A model generated the notes under the pieces. The model was not told the origin of the DNA and did no database searches. It was given only the letters and a program-made list of their open reading frames with translations. From positions 1 through 22,830 of the forward strand of contig CAMLSD010000082.1 of the NCBI GenBank assembly GCA_946482595.1: a DNA stretch of 22,830 nt, written 5' to 3'. The position numbers and the translations under genes are program-made. Positions within the stretch are counted from its first letter, which is position 1; each line of letters begins with the position of its first letter. The DNA is from an uncultured Comamonadaceae bacterium (lineage in GTDB: Bacteria; Pseudomonadota; Gammaproteobacteria; Burkholderiales; Burkholderiaceae). Below are positions 1-8,257 of the stretch, piece after piece.

Positions 1-464
1 AAGTTGCCGTACAGGCCCGACGACGAGGTGGTCATCACGATGCGGCCGTACTGCTGCTCCTGCATGCGTGCCCACACGGCCTTGGTGCAGTGCACGGCGC
101 CCATCACGTGCACGTCGAGCACGAGGCGGAAGTCCTCCAGCGTCATCTTGGCGAAGGTGCGGTCGCGCAGGATGCCGGCGTTGTTCACCAGGATGTCGAT
201 GCGCCCCCAGGTCGCCACGGCATGGGCGGCCATGGCCTCCATCTCGTCGGCCCGGGTCACGTCGCCTGTCAGTGCGATGGCCTCGCCGCCCTGGCGGTGG
301 ATCTCTTCGACCACCGCGGCGGCCGAGGCACCGTGCCGTTCGCCTGGCAGGTCGTTCACCACCACCCGTGCACCGTGGCGCGCCAGTTCCAGCGCATGGC
401 TGCGGCCCAGGCCGCCGCCGGCCCCGGTGACGATGGCCACGCGGCCTTGCAGAAGTCGTGTCAT
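1..464 (-). CDS. SDR-family dehydrogenase, HSD17B4/3-hydroxyacyl-CoA type (3' end cut by window edge)
   Basis: Short-chain dehydrogenase, probably oxidising a 3-hydroxyacyl-CoA or hydroxy acid with NAD(P)+ in the cytoplasm. The visible 154 residues show the cofactor motif TGAGGGLG (13-20), NNAG (94-97), and the start of the catalytic serine region (TTSSSG, about 145-150) followed by LYGN. The catalytic Tyr-Lys lies beyond the window. The NAGILRD and SSGLYGN wording is typical, from family knowledge, of SDRs related to the dehydrogenase part of peroxisomal multifunctional enzyme type 2. The start ATG is 18 nt after the stop of the BKACE gene, so it is very likely the last visible gene of the leftward importer operon. 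The exact substrate cannot be read from sequence; in context it could process the acyl-CoA made by the cleavage enzyme. Confidence 0.88.
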   Translation of the reverse strand, partial: MTRLLQGRVAIVTGAGGGLGRSHALELARHGARVVVNDLPGERHGASAAAVVEEIHRQGGEAIALTGDVTRADEMEAMAAHAVATWGRIDILVNNAGILRDRTFAKMTLEDFRLVLDVHVMGAVHCTKAVWARMQEQQYGRIVMTTSSSGLYGN

Positions 465-482
465 TGCTTGCTTTCTTCAGTG

Positions 483-1424
483 TCAGAAACCCACGGCGTC
501 CCGTCCCTTGAGGCCCAGCATGGCGCGGGCCTCGGCGGGAGTGGCCACCTCCAGCGACAGCTCGTCGAGGATGCGCCGGATCTTGTGCACCTGCTCGGCG
601 CAGCTGCGTGCGAGCTGCCCTTTGCCCAGGTACAGGCTGTCTTCCAGGCCCACGCGCACATTGCCGCCCATCACCGCGCCCATGGTCAGCAGCGGCATCT
701 GGTGGCGCCCGGCGCCCAGCACCGAGAAGCGGTAGCCCTGTCGGCCGAACAGGCGGTCGGCGGTGCTGCGCATCGTCACCAGGTTCTCGGGGTCGGGGCC
801 CAGGCCGCCGAGGATGCCGAAGATGCTCTGGATGAAGATCGGCCCGTCGACCAGGCCTTCGTCGACGAAGTGCGCCAGGCTGTAGAGATGCCCCACGTCG
901 TAGCACTCGAACTCGAAGCGCGTGCCGTGCTCGCGGCCGAGCACCTGCAGGATGTGCTTGATGTCGCGGAAGGTGTTGCGGAAGATCACGTCCTCCATGC
1001 CCTCGACGTGGGGGCGCTCCCAGTCGTGCCGCCACTGGCTGTATTTGCGCGCCAGCGGGTGCACCGAGAAGTTCATCGAGCCCATGTTGAGCGAGCACAT
1101 CTCGGGCCGCGCCTGCAGCGGGTAGGCCAGGCGCTCGTCCAGCGTCATGCGGGTGCTGCCGCCGGTGGTGATGTTGATGACCGCGTCGGTCGCCGCATGG
1201 ATGCGCGGCACGAACTGGTCGAACACGCGCGGGTCGGCACTGGGCCGGCCGTCCTGCGGGTCGCGCGCATGCAGGTGCAGGATGGCGGCGCCGGCCTGCG
1301 CCGCCTCGATGGCCTGCGCGGCGATCTCGTCCGGGGTGACCGGCAGGTGGGGTGACATCGTCGGTGTGTGCACCGAGCCGGTCACCGCACAGGTGATGAT
1401 GACTTTGTCCTGGCCTGTGGCCAT
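483..1424 (-). CDS. Beta-keto acid cleavage enzyme (BKACE, DUF849; Kce-like)
   Basis: The 313-residue protein belongs to the BKACE family, known for 3-keto-5-aminohexanoate cleavage. Members condense a beta-keto acid with acetyl-CoA and split it into acetoacetate and a new acyl-CoA, using a metal ion. Visible hallmarks are the metal-binding HLHARD motif (50-55), TGGS (87-90), SLNMGSMNF (111-119) and the conserved glutamate in RVGLEDSLY (E261). Length is normal for the family. The chosen ATG is preceded by AAGGAG with 8 nt spacing; the frame stays open further upstream but lacks family similarity there. It follows livF by 68 bp and precedes an SDR by 18 bp. BKACE members differ widely in substrate (carnitine-derived, lysine-derived, beta-keto adipate-like), so specificity is not assignable; being beside an importer and SDRs fits a hydroxy-acid to keto-acid to acetoacetate route. 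Confidence 0.93.
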   Translation of the reverse strand: MATGQDKVIITCAVTGSVHTPTMSPHLPVTPDEIAAQAIEAAQAGAAILHLHARDPQDGRPSADPRVFDQFVPRIHAATDAVINITTGGSTRMTLDERLAYPLQARPEMCSLNMGSMNFSVHPLARKYSQWRHDWERPHVEGMEDVIFRNTFRDIKHILQVLGREHGTRFEFECYDVGHLYSLAHFVDEGLVDGPIFIQSIFGILGGLGPDPENLVTMRSTADRLFGRQGYRFSVLGAGRHQMPLLTMGAVMGGNVRVGLEDSLYLGKGQLARSCAEQVHKIRRILDELSLEVATPAEARAMLGLKGRDAVGF

Positions 1425-1446
1425 GGTCCTTGCTCCTTTGCGCCGT

Positions 1447-1496
1447 GGCGCTTCATGTCGCTTCGTGATGATTCGTGTTGCCTCGTGTCGCCTCAG
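1447..1496. repeat. Five degenerate 10-bp tandem repeats between livF and the BKACE gene
   Basis: On the + strand this stretch divides into GGCGCTTCAT, GTCGCTTCGT, GATGATTCGT, GTTGCCTCGT and GTCGCCTCAG, all sharing a G..G.(T/C)TC(G/A) core with exact 10-bp period. The last unit overlaps the livF stop codon, so the array makes up most of the intercistronic gap. It may be a slippage product or a spacing/RNA element; no function is implied. Confidence 0.5.
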
Positions 1497-2215
1497 ACGG
1501 CCAGCCATTGGGACAGCAGTCCCTGGTCGGCCTCGAGCTGCTGCGGCGTGCCCTCGAAGACGATGCGGCCGTGGCCCATCACGCACACGCGTGACGACAC
1601 CTTCAGCGCGATCGCCAGCTTCTGCTCCACCAGCACCACCGAGACGCCCCGGCGGCGCATGTCCTGGATGCACTCGCCCACCTGGGCGACGATCTTCGGG
1701 GCCAGGCCCTCGGTGGGCTCGTCGATCAGGATGGCCAGCGGGTTGCCCAGCAGCGAACGGCAGATGGTCAGCATCTGCTGCTCGCCGCCCGACAGGCTGC
1801 CGGCCTTGGTGTGGCGGCGCTCCTTCAGGCGCGGGAAGTAGTCGAACATCTGCTGCACCGTCCAGCGCTGCGCGCCGGGCACCGGCGGCTGCACCCCCAT
1901 CTGCAGGTTCTCGTCGACACTGAGGTTGGCAAACACCTCGCGCTCCTCCGGCACATAGGCCAGGCCGGCGCGGCAGATGGTGTGCGGCTTGGCGCCGGCC
2001 AGCTCGCGCCCCTGCAGCACCACCCGCCCCTCGCTCGGCGGCACCAGGCCCATCGCGGCCTTCAGCGTGGTCGAGCGGCCCGAGCCATTGCGCCCCAGCA
2101 GGCTCAGCACCTCGCCGCGGCCCAGCGTGAAGCTCACACCGCGCAGGATGTGGCTCTTGCCGTAGTGGGCGTGCAGGCCGTCGATGCGCAGCAGTGCGTT
2201 GTCCATGCCGCTCAT
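1493..2215 (-). CDS. livF: LIV-type ABC transporter ATP-binding protein (LivF-like), Walker A Lys replaced by Arg
   Basis: This is one of two nucleotide-binding subunits of a hydrophobic amino acid/organic acid type importer, acting at the inner face of the cytoplasmic membrane. The 240 residues show Walker A as GRNGSGRS (41-48), signature LSGGE (141-145), Walker B AILIDE (161-166) and VEQK where many ABC ATPases have the H-loop. The usual Walker A lysine is Arg47, read directly from the codons; the rest of the site is intact. The start ATG overlaps the livG stop in an ATGA, showing translational coupling; a second ATG three codons on is possible. The family carries many substrates besides branched-chain amino acids (aromatic acids, amides, short acids), so the symbol names the subfamily, not the ligand. 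Confidence 0.93.
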   Translation of the reverse strand: MSGMDNALLRIDGLHAHYGKSHILRGVSFTLGRGEVLSLLGRNGSGRSTTLKAAMGLVPPSEGRVVLQGRELAGAKPHTICRAGLAYVPEEREVFANLSVDENLQMGVQPPVPGAQRWTVQQMFDYFPRLKERRHTKAGSLSGGEQQMLTICRSLLGNPLAILIDEPTEGLAPKIVAQVGECIQDMRRRGVSVVLVEQKLAIALKVSSRVCVMGHGRIVFEGTPQQLEADQGLLSQWLAV

Positions 2216-2967
2216 GCCGCCACCTCCTCGCCCAGGTAGGCCTCGCGCACGCCCTGGTGGGCGCGGATCTCGGCCGGCGTGCCGGTGGCGATGACCTCGC
2301 CGTAGACCAGCACGCTGATGCGGTCGGCCAGCGCGAACACCACGTCCATGTCGTGCTCCACGATCAGCAGGGCTCGCCCGGCCGTCACCTCGCGGATCAG
2401 GTTCAGGGTGTACTCGGTCTCCTCGGTCGACATGCCCGCCATCGGCTCGTCGAGCAGGATGGCCCGCGGGTTGGACGCCAGTGTCATCGCCAGCTCCAGC
2501 GAGCGCTGCTGCGAGTACGACATCTCGCCCGCCAGCGCATCGGCCTGGTCCTGCAGACGCACCCGCTCCAGCAGCTGCTCGGCGGCCTCGCGCAGGCCCG
2601 GCACACGGTCGATGGGCGTCCAGAAGGTGTATTGCCAGCGGTGGTGGCGCATCACCGCGATGCGGATGTTCTCGAACACGGTGAGCCGGGGAAAGATGTT
2701 GGTGATCTGGAACGAGCGCGCCAGACCCAGCCGGTTGATGGTTCGCGGCTCCAGGCCGGTGATGCGCTGCCCGTCGAACGCGATTTCCCCGGCGCTCGGC
2801 GCCAGGTTGCCCGAGATGAGGTGGAACAGCGTCGACTTGCCGGCACCGTTGGGTCCGATCAGGGCGCGACGTTCACCGTCGTGCAAGTCGAGGTCCACGC
2901 CGCGGATGATTTCCGTGGCGCCAAAGGATTTGCGCAGGCCGCGCAGCGTGAGTAGCGGTTCGGTCAT
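2212..2967 (-). CDS. livG: LIV-type ABC transporter ATP-binding protein (LivG-like)
   Basis: Second ATPase subunit of the importer, 251 residues. Walker A is GPNGAGKS (38-45), the signature is MSYSQQ (149-154; LivG proteins characteristically have an LSYG-type variant rather than LSGGQ), Walker B is AILLDE (169-174) and the H-loop histidine is H205 in VEHDMD. Unlike the partner LivF, all catalytic residues are standard, so at least one composite ATP site should be normal. The gene overlaps livM upstream and livF downstream by 4 nt each (ATGA), the tightest coupling in the operon. The C-terminal GTPAEIRAHQGVREAYLGE is typical of LivG. Confidence 0.95.
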   Translation of the reverse strand: MTEPLLTLRGLRKSFGATEIIRGVDLDLHDGERRALIGPNGAGKSTLFHLISGNLAPSAGEIAFDGQRITGLEPRTINRLGLARSFQITNIFPRLTVFENIRIAVMRHHRWQYTFWTPIDRVPGLREAAEQLLERVRLQDQADALAGEMSYSQQRSLELAMTLASNPRAILLDEPMAGMSTEETEYTLNLIREVTAGRALLIVEHDMDVVFALADRISVLVYGEVIATGTPAEIRAHQGVREAYLGEEVAA

Positions 2968-4262
2968 GGCAGGGCTCGTTCGGCCAGGGGCAGGTCAGGG
3001 GCGGCGGCGTCCGGCGCCGAGTTGTGCAGCAGCTCACGGTGACGCCGCAGCGCCAGGCCGGCCAGCAAGGTGCCGGCGACCAGCAGCGCGGCGGGCACCG
3101 CCCAGGTGGCCACGGCGGTGGGCCCCCAGGCGCGGCCGAACATCGTGACGGGCGGCCAGCCCTCGGCCATGCGCGCCAGGGTGCGGTAGTCCTGCGAGCA
3201 AAGTCGCTGGAGCAGTTCGACCACAAACACCGCGCCTGCGACCAGCAGACCGCCGGCCAGCACCGACAGCACAAGCAGCGGCAGCACGCCGAGCCACCCG
3301 TGGCGGCGCACCAGCCTGCCCACGCCCGCGGCCAGGCCCGTGAGGCCCTCGGGCATGAACATCATCACCAGCACGAACAGGGCCCCCTGGTAGAGCAGCC
3401 ACGACTGGGTGGAGTCCGACACCGCGTAGCCGAAGAAGGTCATCACCGCAGCGCCCACAGCCGGCCCGAGGAAGGTGCCCACACCGCCGATGTAGCTGTT
3501 GAGCACCACGGCGGCCGACACGCTGGCGTCGAAGACGACATAGTTGGCAGATTCATTGCCCATCGCCTGCAGCCCCCCGGCCACGCCGGAGAACATGGCC
3601 GAGATCGCAAAGGCCGACACGCCCAGCCCATGCACGCCATACCCCAGGAAGCGCAGGCGATGCCCGTTCTCGCGCAGCGCGAGCGTGAGCCGGCCCAGCG
3701 GCGTGCGCGTATGGAAGTACAGCAGCGCCAGCGACACCAGCACCCAGGCCAGCGTGAGGTAGTACACGTGATGGGTCGAGCCGAAGCTCACGCCCCAGGC
3801 GGGCATCCGCATGGCCGAGATGCCCGACTCGCCGCCGAACCAGCCTTTGAGCTGGGGCGCGAGCGCGTGCAGCAGCTCGGCAATCGCCAGCGTGATCATC
3901 GCGAAGGCCGTGCCGCTGCGTTGGGTCGCAAACCAGCCGGCGGCCAGGCCGAAGGCCAGCCCGGCGGCAGCGCCCACCAGCGGCAGCAGCGGCGTGGGCA
4001 GCAGGCCCTGCCCGCCGATGGCGTTCATCGCGTGCACCGTGGCAAACGCCCCGACACCGAAGTAGGCGGCATGGCCGAACGACAGCATGCCGGCGCGGCC
4101 GGCCAGCAGGCTGTAGGCGCAGGCGAACAGTGCCGAGATGAGCATCTGGATCGACGCATTGAGCAGGCCGGCCGGCAGCAGCGCGGGCAGCGCACACAGC
4201 AGGGCCACTCCGGCCAGGACGAGGGTGAGTTGTTTGGGCATGGGGTCGGGTCGCTTGCGCAT
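2964..4262 (-). CDS. livM: LIV-type ABC transporter permease (LivM-like) with C-terminal membrane extension
   Basis: Integral membrane permease subunit. From the chosen start the protein is 432 residues. Residues about 10-310 are the LivM core with several hydrophobic segments and the motifs GRAGMLSFGHAAYFGVGA (55-72), ITLAIAE (123-129) and the ending MFMPEGLTGL (301-310), where homologues normally stop. About 120 extra residues follow, with two strongly hydrophobic stretches (about 325-350 and 384-405) and a soluble tail. The ATG at 4262 lies 5 nt after the livH stop, which favours coupled initiation; ATG at 4241 (MPKQLTL) is an alternative, and neither has a strong ribosome binding site. 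The 3' end overlaps livG by 4 nt. Confidence 0.92.
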   Translation of the reverse strand: MRKRPDPMPKQLTLVLAGVALLCALPALLPAGLLNASIQMLISALFACAYSLLAGRAGMLSFGHAAYFGVGAFATVHAMNAIGGQGLLPTPLLPLVGAAAGLAFGLAAGWFATQRSGTAFAMITLAIAELLHALAPQLKGWFGGESGISAMRMPAWGVSFGSTHHVYYLTLAWVLVSLALLYFHTRTPLGRLTLALRENGHRLRFLGYGVHGLGVSAFAISAMFSGVAGGLQAMGNESANYVVFDASVSAAVVLNSYIGGVGTFLGPAVGAAVMTFFGYAVSDSTQSWLLYQGALFVLVMMFMPEGLTGLAAGVGRLVRRHGWLGVLPLLVLSVLAGGLLVAGAVFVVELLQRLCSQDYRTLARMAEGWPPVTMFGRAWGPTAVATWAVPAALLVAGTLLAGLALRRHRELLHNSAPDAAAPDLPLAERALP

Positions 4263-4267
4263 GGGGG

Positions 4268-5209
4268 TCAGGCCTTGTCGCCCATCAGCCCGGACGGCCG
4301 GAACAGCAGGACGAGCAGCATCAGGGCAAAGGGCAGCGTGGCGGCCAGGCTGGACAGCTTGAGCGTGAGCAGGCCGCCCACGCTGCGGGCCCACTCGCCC
4401 GCACCGAGCAGAGCCAGTGCATCGGCCAGGCTGTGATCCACCCCGACGGCCAGGGACGTGAGCACGCCGATCAGCAGCGAGGCGAGCATCGCGCCGCCCA
4501 GCGAGCCCAGCCCGCCCACCACGACCACCACGAACACCATCACGCCCACTTCCAGGGCCATGTTGGGACTGGTGGTGTAGAACGCCCCGGCGATGGCCCC
4601 GGCCAGGCCGGCCAGCGCCGCGCCCACGCCGAACACGCCCATGAAGACGCGCTGCACGTTGTGGCCCAGCGCCTCGACCATGCGAGGCCGGTAGATCGCC
4701 GATCGCACGACGATGCCCACCCGTGTGCGTGTCAGCAGCAGATAGAGCGCCGCAAACATGGCCAGCGCCACCCCGCCCATCAGCACCCGGTACAGCGGGT
4801 ACTGCTGGCTGCCGACCATGAACGCCGCCACGTCGAGCGCCTTCGGGATGCGGTAGTCGACCGGATAGTTGCCGAAGAAGAGCTTGATCGCCTCGGCGAT
4901 CATGAACGACAGCCCGAAGGTCAGCAGCAGCTCATGGGCGTGGCCGTAGCGGTGCACCCGGCGCAGGAACCAGCGCTCCACGCCCGCCCCCACCGCACCG
5001 GCCAGCAGCGCGGCCAGCACGACGGCCGGGCCGAAGCCCACCACGTCCTGCAGGACATAGGCAAAGTACGCGCCCAGCATGTAGAAGGACGCATGCGCGA
5101 AGTTGAGCACGCCCATCATGCCGAAGATCAGCGTGAGTCCGGCCGACACCATGAACAGCAGCAGACCGTGGATGACACCGTTGAGCAGTGAGAAGAGGAT
5201 CCAGTCCAT
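4268..5209 (-). CDS. livH: LIV-type ABC transporter permease (LivH-like)
   Basis: Membrane permease subunit of 313 residues, mostly hydrophobic helices, pairing with LivM to form the channel. Recognisable LivH stretches are GLTLIFGMMGVLNFAHASFY (24-43), the loop around RPRMVEALGHN and the GGLGSLGGAMLASLLIGVL region, with the usual ending LLFRPSGLMG. The start is 18 nt after the stop of the upstream SDR; the ribosome binding site is weak, so expression probably depends on read-through from that gene. Substrate is not readable from permease sequence. Confidence 0.94.
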   Translation of the reverse strand: MDWILFSLLNGVIHGLLLFMVSAGLTLIFGMMGVLNFAHASFYMLGAYFAYVLQDVVGFGPAVVLAALLAGAVGAGVERWFLRRVHRYGHAHELLLTFGLSFMIAEAIKLFFGNYPVDYRIPKALDVAAFMVGSQQYPLYRVLMGGVALAMFAALYLLLTRTRVGIVVRSAIYRPRMVEALGHNVQRVFMGVFGVGAALAGLAGAIAGAFYTTSPNMALEVGVMVFVVVVVGGLGSLGGAMLASLLIGVLTSLAVGVDHSLADALALLGAGEWARSVGGLLTLKLSSLAATLPFALMLLVLLFRPSGLMGDKA

Positions 5210-5227
5210 GTGTGTGCCCAGAAGCTC

Positions 5228-6019
5228 TCAGAGGTGTTCGAGGTTGCCGTCGACGCTGATGGCCTGGCCGCTCAGGTTGCGCGCCGCCGGCGAGCACAGG
5301 AAAAGCGCCATCGCCGCCACGTCTTCGGGGGTGACCATGCGGCGCAGCGAGATCCTGGACAGGTACTCCTTGCGCATGGTGGCCACGTCGATGCCGAGCG
5401 CCGCAGCGCGCGAGGCAATCACCCCGTCCATGCGTTCACCCTCGACCACACCGGGCAGCAGCGCGTTGACGCGGATGCCCTGCGGCCCGAGCTCGATGGC
5501 GAGCGACTTCATCAGGCCCACGATGGCCCACTTGGTCGACGCGTAGGGTGTACGAAAGGCATAGCCCAGGCGCCCGGCCACCGAGCTCATCGCGATGATG
5601 GCCGGGTGGGCACCCGACTGCCGCAACAGCGGCACCGCGCGCCGTGCGAAGTAGTACTGGCTGTTCAGGTTGACCGCCACGGTGCGCTCCCAGGCGCCGG
5701 TGTCGAAGCTGTCGACGGCACCGGTCGGCCCGGCGATGCCGGCGTTGTTGATCAGCACGTCGAGCCCGCCCATCAAGGCGCGCACGTCGTCGAACACGAG
5801 TTCCACATCGGCGGGAACGGACACGTCGGCCATGCTGCCGGTGATGCCCGGCGCCTCGGTGACGAGCCGGTCCAGCGCAGCGCGGTCGATGTCGCACACG
5901 TGCACCTGTGCACCGGCCTCGCTGAAGGCGCGTGCAATGCAGGCCCCGATGCCGCTGGCGCCGGCCGTGACGAGCACGCGCAGGTCCGGCAGGGGCCGAA
6001 GGGATTCGTACAGGGGCAT
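5228..6019 (-). CDS. SDR-family oxidoreductase, first gene of the importer operon
   Basis: A 263-residue classical short-chain dehydrogenase. The Rossmann motif is TAGASGIG (18-25), an Ala-Gly variant of the usual TGxxxGxG; VCDID (41-45) ends the second strand, where an acidic residue favours NAD(H). NNAG is at 91-94, and the catalytic residues are Ser146, Tyr159 (YASTK) and Lys163. Start choice: this ATG has GGAGG 7 nt upstream, whereas an in-frame ATG 7 codons earlier lacks one. It heads the leftward transcript and shares a roughly 200-bp divergent promoter region, with a composite operator, with the PucR-type regulator. Likely role: oxidise a hydroxy acid so that the operon's beta-keto-acid cleavage enzyme can act. 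The substrate is an inference from context. Confidence 0.92.
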   Translation of the reverse strand: MPLYESLRPLPDLRVLVTAGASGIGACIARAFSEAGAQVHVCDIDRAALDRLVTEAPGITGSMADVSVPADVELVFDDVRALMGGLDVLINNAGIAGPTGAVDSFDTGAWERTVAVNLNSQYYFARRAVPLLRQSGAHPAIIAMSSVAGRLGYAFRTPYASTKWAIVGLMKSLAIELGPQGIRVNALLPGVVEGERMDGVIASRAAALGIDVATMRKEYLSRISLRRMVTPEDVAAMALFLCSPAARNLSGQAISVDGNLEHL

Positions 6020-6095
6020 GAAGGTCCTCCAGGTCGGCAAGCGCCACCGTGGCGTCTGGCCGGATGCAGGAAGTCTCTTCCCGGCGCCCGGCGAT

Positions 6096-6140
6096 CCCTA
6101 TGTGTCGGGCGTACACATCTGCAGCGGCTTCGATGTCATC
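6096..6140. promoter_or_regulatory. Composite operator candidate, copy 1 (ATGTG-N9-CACAT-N14-ATGT)
   Basis: In the 201-bp divergent region between the SDR and the PucR-type regulator, ATGTG (6100-6104) and CACAT (6114-6118) form an inverted repeat with 9-nt spacer, followed after 14 nt by ATGTCATC (6133-6140). The first 26 bases match copy 2 (10571-10596) at 22 positions, and the third element has identical spacing. It lies about 77-120 bp upstream of the SDR start and about 80-125 bp upstream of the regulator start. I infer binding by the adjacent PucR-type protein. Confidence 0.65.
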
Positions 6141-6220
6141 AGCCGCCTCATGGTCAGCGCCGCCTGCCTCTGTTAGCCTTTTTGTCATTGCCGAAGAAGA
6201 CGCCTCACCGCCCCGAAAGC

Positions 6221-8182
6221 ATGAACACCACCCCACACGAGGACGCGGCCCTGCGCATTGCGATGCAGCTGGTCCGGCTGCTGCACCAGGACACCCCGGC
6301 CGACGACTTCACGCGGTGCATGGCCGAGGTCGAGGCCCTGCCGGCCGGTTGGCCCGGCAAGTCCAACCTCGTCGAGACGGTGCGCATGGCCATGGCGGTG
6401 CGCAACCGCATCGAGCTGCTGCAGCAGCGCGAGCGCGGCATGCTGGCGGTGATCGAATCGGCACAGGACCTGTCCAGCCGGCTGGACCTCAACAGCCTGC
6501 TCAGCGCCATCGTCGCGCGCGCCCGCAACCTGCTGGGCGCAGACCTCGCCTGGCTGTCGGCCTACGACGCCGAGCGCGGCGAGTTCCATGTGCTGGTCGC
6601 CCAAGGGGCCGTGTCGCCGCGCGTCTCCGGCATGGTGGCGCTGCGCGACCGCGGCGTGGCAGGCAACGTGATGTCCACCCACCTGCCCTTCACCACCGCA
6701 GACTATCTGCACGACAAGCGATTCGTGCACGACGCCGCGCTCGACGACATCTTCCGCGAAGAAGGCATTGCCGCCCTGGTGGGCGTGCCGCTGCTGTGGG
6801 AGGGCGAGGTCACCGGCCTGCTGTTCCTGGCCGACCGTTACCAGCGCGTGCACACCACCCAGAGCCTGTCGATCCTGTGCACGCTGGCAACCCACGGCGC
6901 GGTGGCGCTGAAGAACGCCCGGGACTTCGGCCGGGTCCACGCCGCGCTGGACAAGGCCGACGCCGCCCGCGCCGACCTCGAACACCACCTGCGCGGCATC
7001 CAGGCCGCCGCGGACGCACACGAGCAGATGACCTCGCTGCTCGCGCGCGGCGCTTCGCTGGCGGCGCTGTGCCAGTCGGTGGCCCAGTTGCTTGGCGGCA
7101 GCCTGCTGGTGCTCGACGAGGCTGCGCACGTCATCAGCCGGGGCGCGGCCGCTGGCTACGAAGGCACCGGCGCGCAGGGCTATGAACCGCACGGCGAGCA
7201 CAGCGCCGAGCTGGTGCAGGCCTTGCGGCAAAGCCGCCAGATGGGGCGTTCAGTGGCCGCCTACGAGGTCGACGGCGAGTGCTGCCGCGTGATGCCCGTC
7301 ATCGGCGGACACGATGCGCTGGGAGCCATCGCGCTGTTCCATCGCGGCACGCTCGAAGAGGTGGCCGTGCGCACCTTCGAGCGCAGCTCCAGCGTCATCG
7401 GCATCGTGCTGCTGTCGCAGGAGCGCATGGAGGCCGCCCGCAGCCGCGATGCGGCGGCCCTGCTGCGCTCGCTGGTCTCGGCGCGCCAGGAAGACGCCGA
7501 CGTGCTCGCCAACCGGGCCGAACGTTTCGGGCTGGACCTGACCCAGCCGCTGGCGCTGATGCTGGTGGCCATGGAAGGCCCCGGCGCCGGCTATGCGGCG
7601 CGGCACCTGCGCAGCATGGCGCCGATGGAGCACACCCTGATCGACGAGATCGACGGCACGCTTGTTGTGCTGTGCAGCGCACCGCGGGCCCTCGACGTGC
7701 GCCAGGAGGTGTCCGTCTGGGCACGGCGCAGCGCGGGCTCGGTGTACCGCGGCGTGCTGTCGCGCCCGGTGGCCTCGCCGGTGGAGATCCCGGCGCTGTT
7801 CGCCACGCTCAGGCGTGCGCTCGGTGTGCTGGGCCGGCTGGGCGTGCAGGGGCAGGTGGTCGGCCAGAATGAGCTGGCGCTCTACTCCGCGCTGTTCGAG
7901 ACGCACGACCAGGCGAGCCTGGGCCACTTCCTCGATGCCACCATCGGCCCGCTGCTCACGCAGGACCGCAAGCGCAAGTCGGAGCTGGCGTCCACCCTGC
8001 TGGTCTACTTCGACAGCAACCAGAACGCCAAGACGGCCGCCCAGCGCCTGGGCATCCACGTCAACACCGTGCGCCAGCGGCTGGCCACCATCGAAGAGCT
8101 GCTCGGCCACTGGGGCCACGCCACGCGGGCGCTGGAGATCCACATGGCCTTGCGCCTGTGGAGCCTGGGCGGGCCGGGCTGA
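6221..8182 (+). CDS. PucR-family transcriptional regulator with GAF domain
   Basis: A 653-residue DNA-binding regulator. A GAF sensor domain occupies about residues 75-235 (typical GVPLLWEGEVTGLLFLADR at 188-206), followed by a helical linker rich in A/D/E (about 235-275), a central GGDEF-like/PucR region, and a C-terminal PucR helix-turn-helix at about 591-640 (AAQRLGIHVNTVRQRLATIE). Family members often activate catabolic genes in response to a pathway intermediate. The gene is divergent from the SDR-liv-BKACE operon, the usual geometry for a local regulator, and one of two near-identical composite operators lies between them. Start: the frame is open far upstream, but only from this ATG does the protein look like the family, and upstream sequence is shared with the divergent SDR. 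A hairpin begins at the stop codon. Confidence 0.9.
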   Translation: MNTTPHEDAALRIAMQLVRLLHQDTPADDFTRCMAEVEALPAGWPGKSNLVETVRMAMAVRNRIELLQQRERGMLAVIESAQDLSSRLDLNSLLSAIVARARNLLGADLAWLSAYDAERGEFHVLVAQGAVSPRVSGMVALRDRGVAGNVMSTHLPFTTADYLHDKRFVHDAALDDIFREEGIAALVGVPLLWEGEVTGLLFLADRYQRVHTTQSLSILCTLATHGAVALKNARDFGRVHAALDKADAARADLEHHLRGIQAAADAHEQMTSLLARGASLAALCQSVAQLLGGSLLVLDEAAHVISRGAAAGYEGTGAQGYEPHGEHSAELVQALRQSRQMGRSVAAYEVDGECCRVMPVIGGHDALGAIALFHRGTLEEVAVRTFERSSSVIGIVLLSQERMEAARSRDAAALLRSLVSARQEDADVLANRAERFGLDLTQPLALMLVAMEGPGAGYAARHLRSMAPMEHTLIDEIDGTLVVLCSAPRALDVRQEVSVWARRSAGSVYRGVLSRPVASPVEIPALFATLRRALGVLGRLGVQGQVVGQNELALYSALFETHDQASLGHFLDATIGPLLTQDRKRKSELASTLLVYFDSNQNAKTAAQRLGIHVNTVRQRLATIEELLGHWGHATRALEIHMALRLWSLGGPG

Positions 8183-8209
8183 CAGGGCGCCCCGCGCGGC
8201 CCGCCCTGT
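8182..8209 (+). terminator. Stem-loop at the end of the PucR-type regulator gene
   Basis: ACAGGGCG (8182-8189) pairs with CGCCCTGT (8202-8209) in a perfect 8-bp stem with a 12-nt GC-rich loop, starting at the last base of the stop codon. Only two T residues follow, so this is a weak intrinsic terminator or an RNA-stabilising hairpin. Confidence 0.5.
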
Positions 8210-8257
8210 TGCCCAGTCACGTCAGGCAGGCGTGCGGCGCGTGAACTCGTGCGCACC

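Noticed and set aside
1425..1673. N-terminal extension of the BKACE frame
   Set aside because: The frame runs back into livF without family similarity; the internal ATG at 1424 has a good ribosome binding site and the standard N-terminus.
5210..6220. 337-codon upstream extension of the PucR-type regulator frame
   Set aside because: It lies antisense to the SDR gene, has low-complexity composition typical of GC-rich shadow frames, and crosses the divergent promoter.
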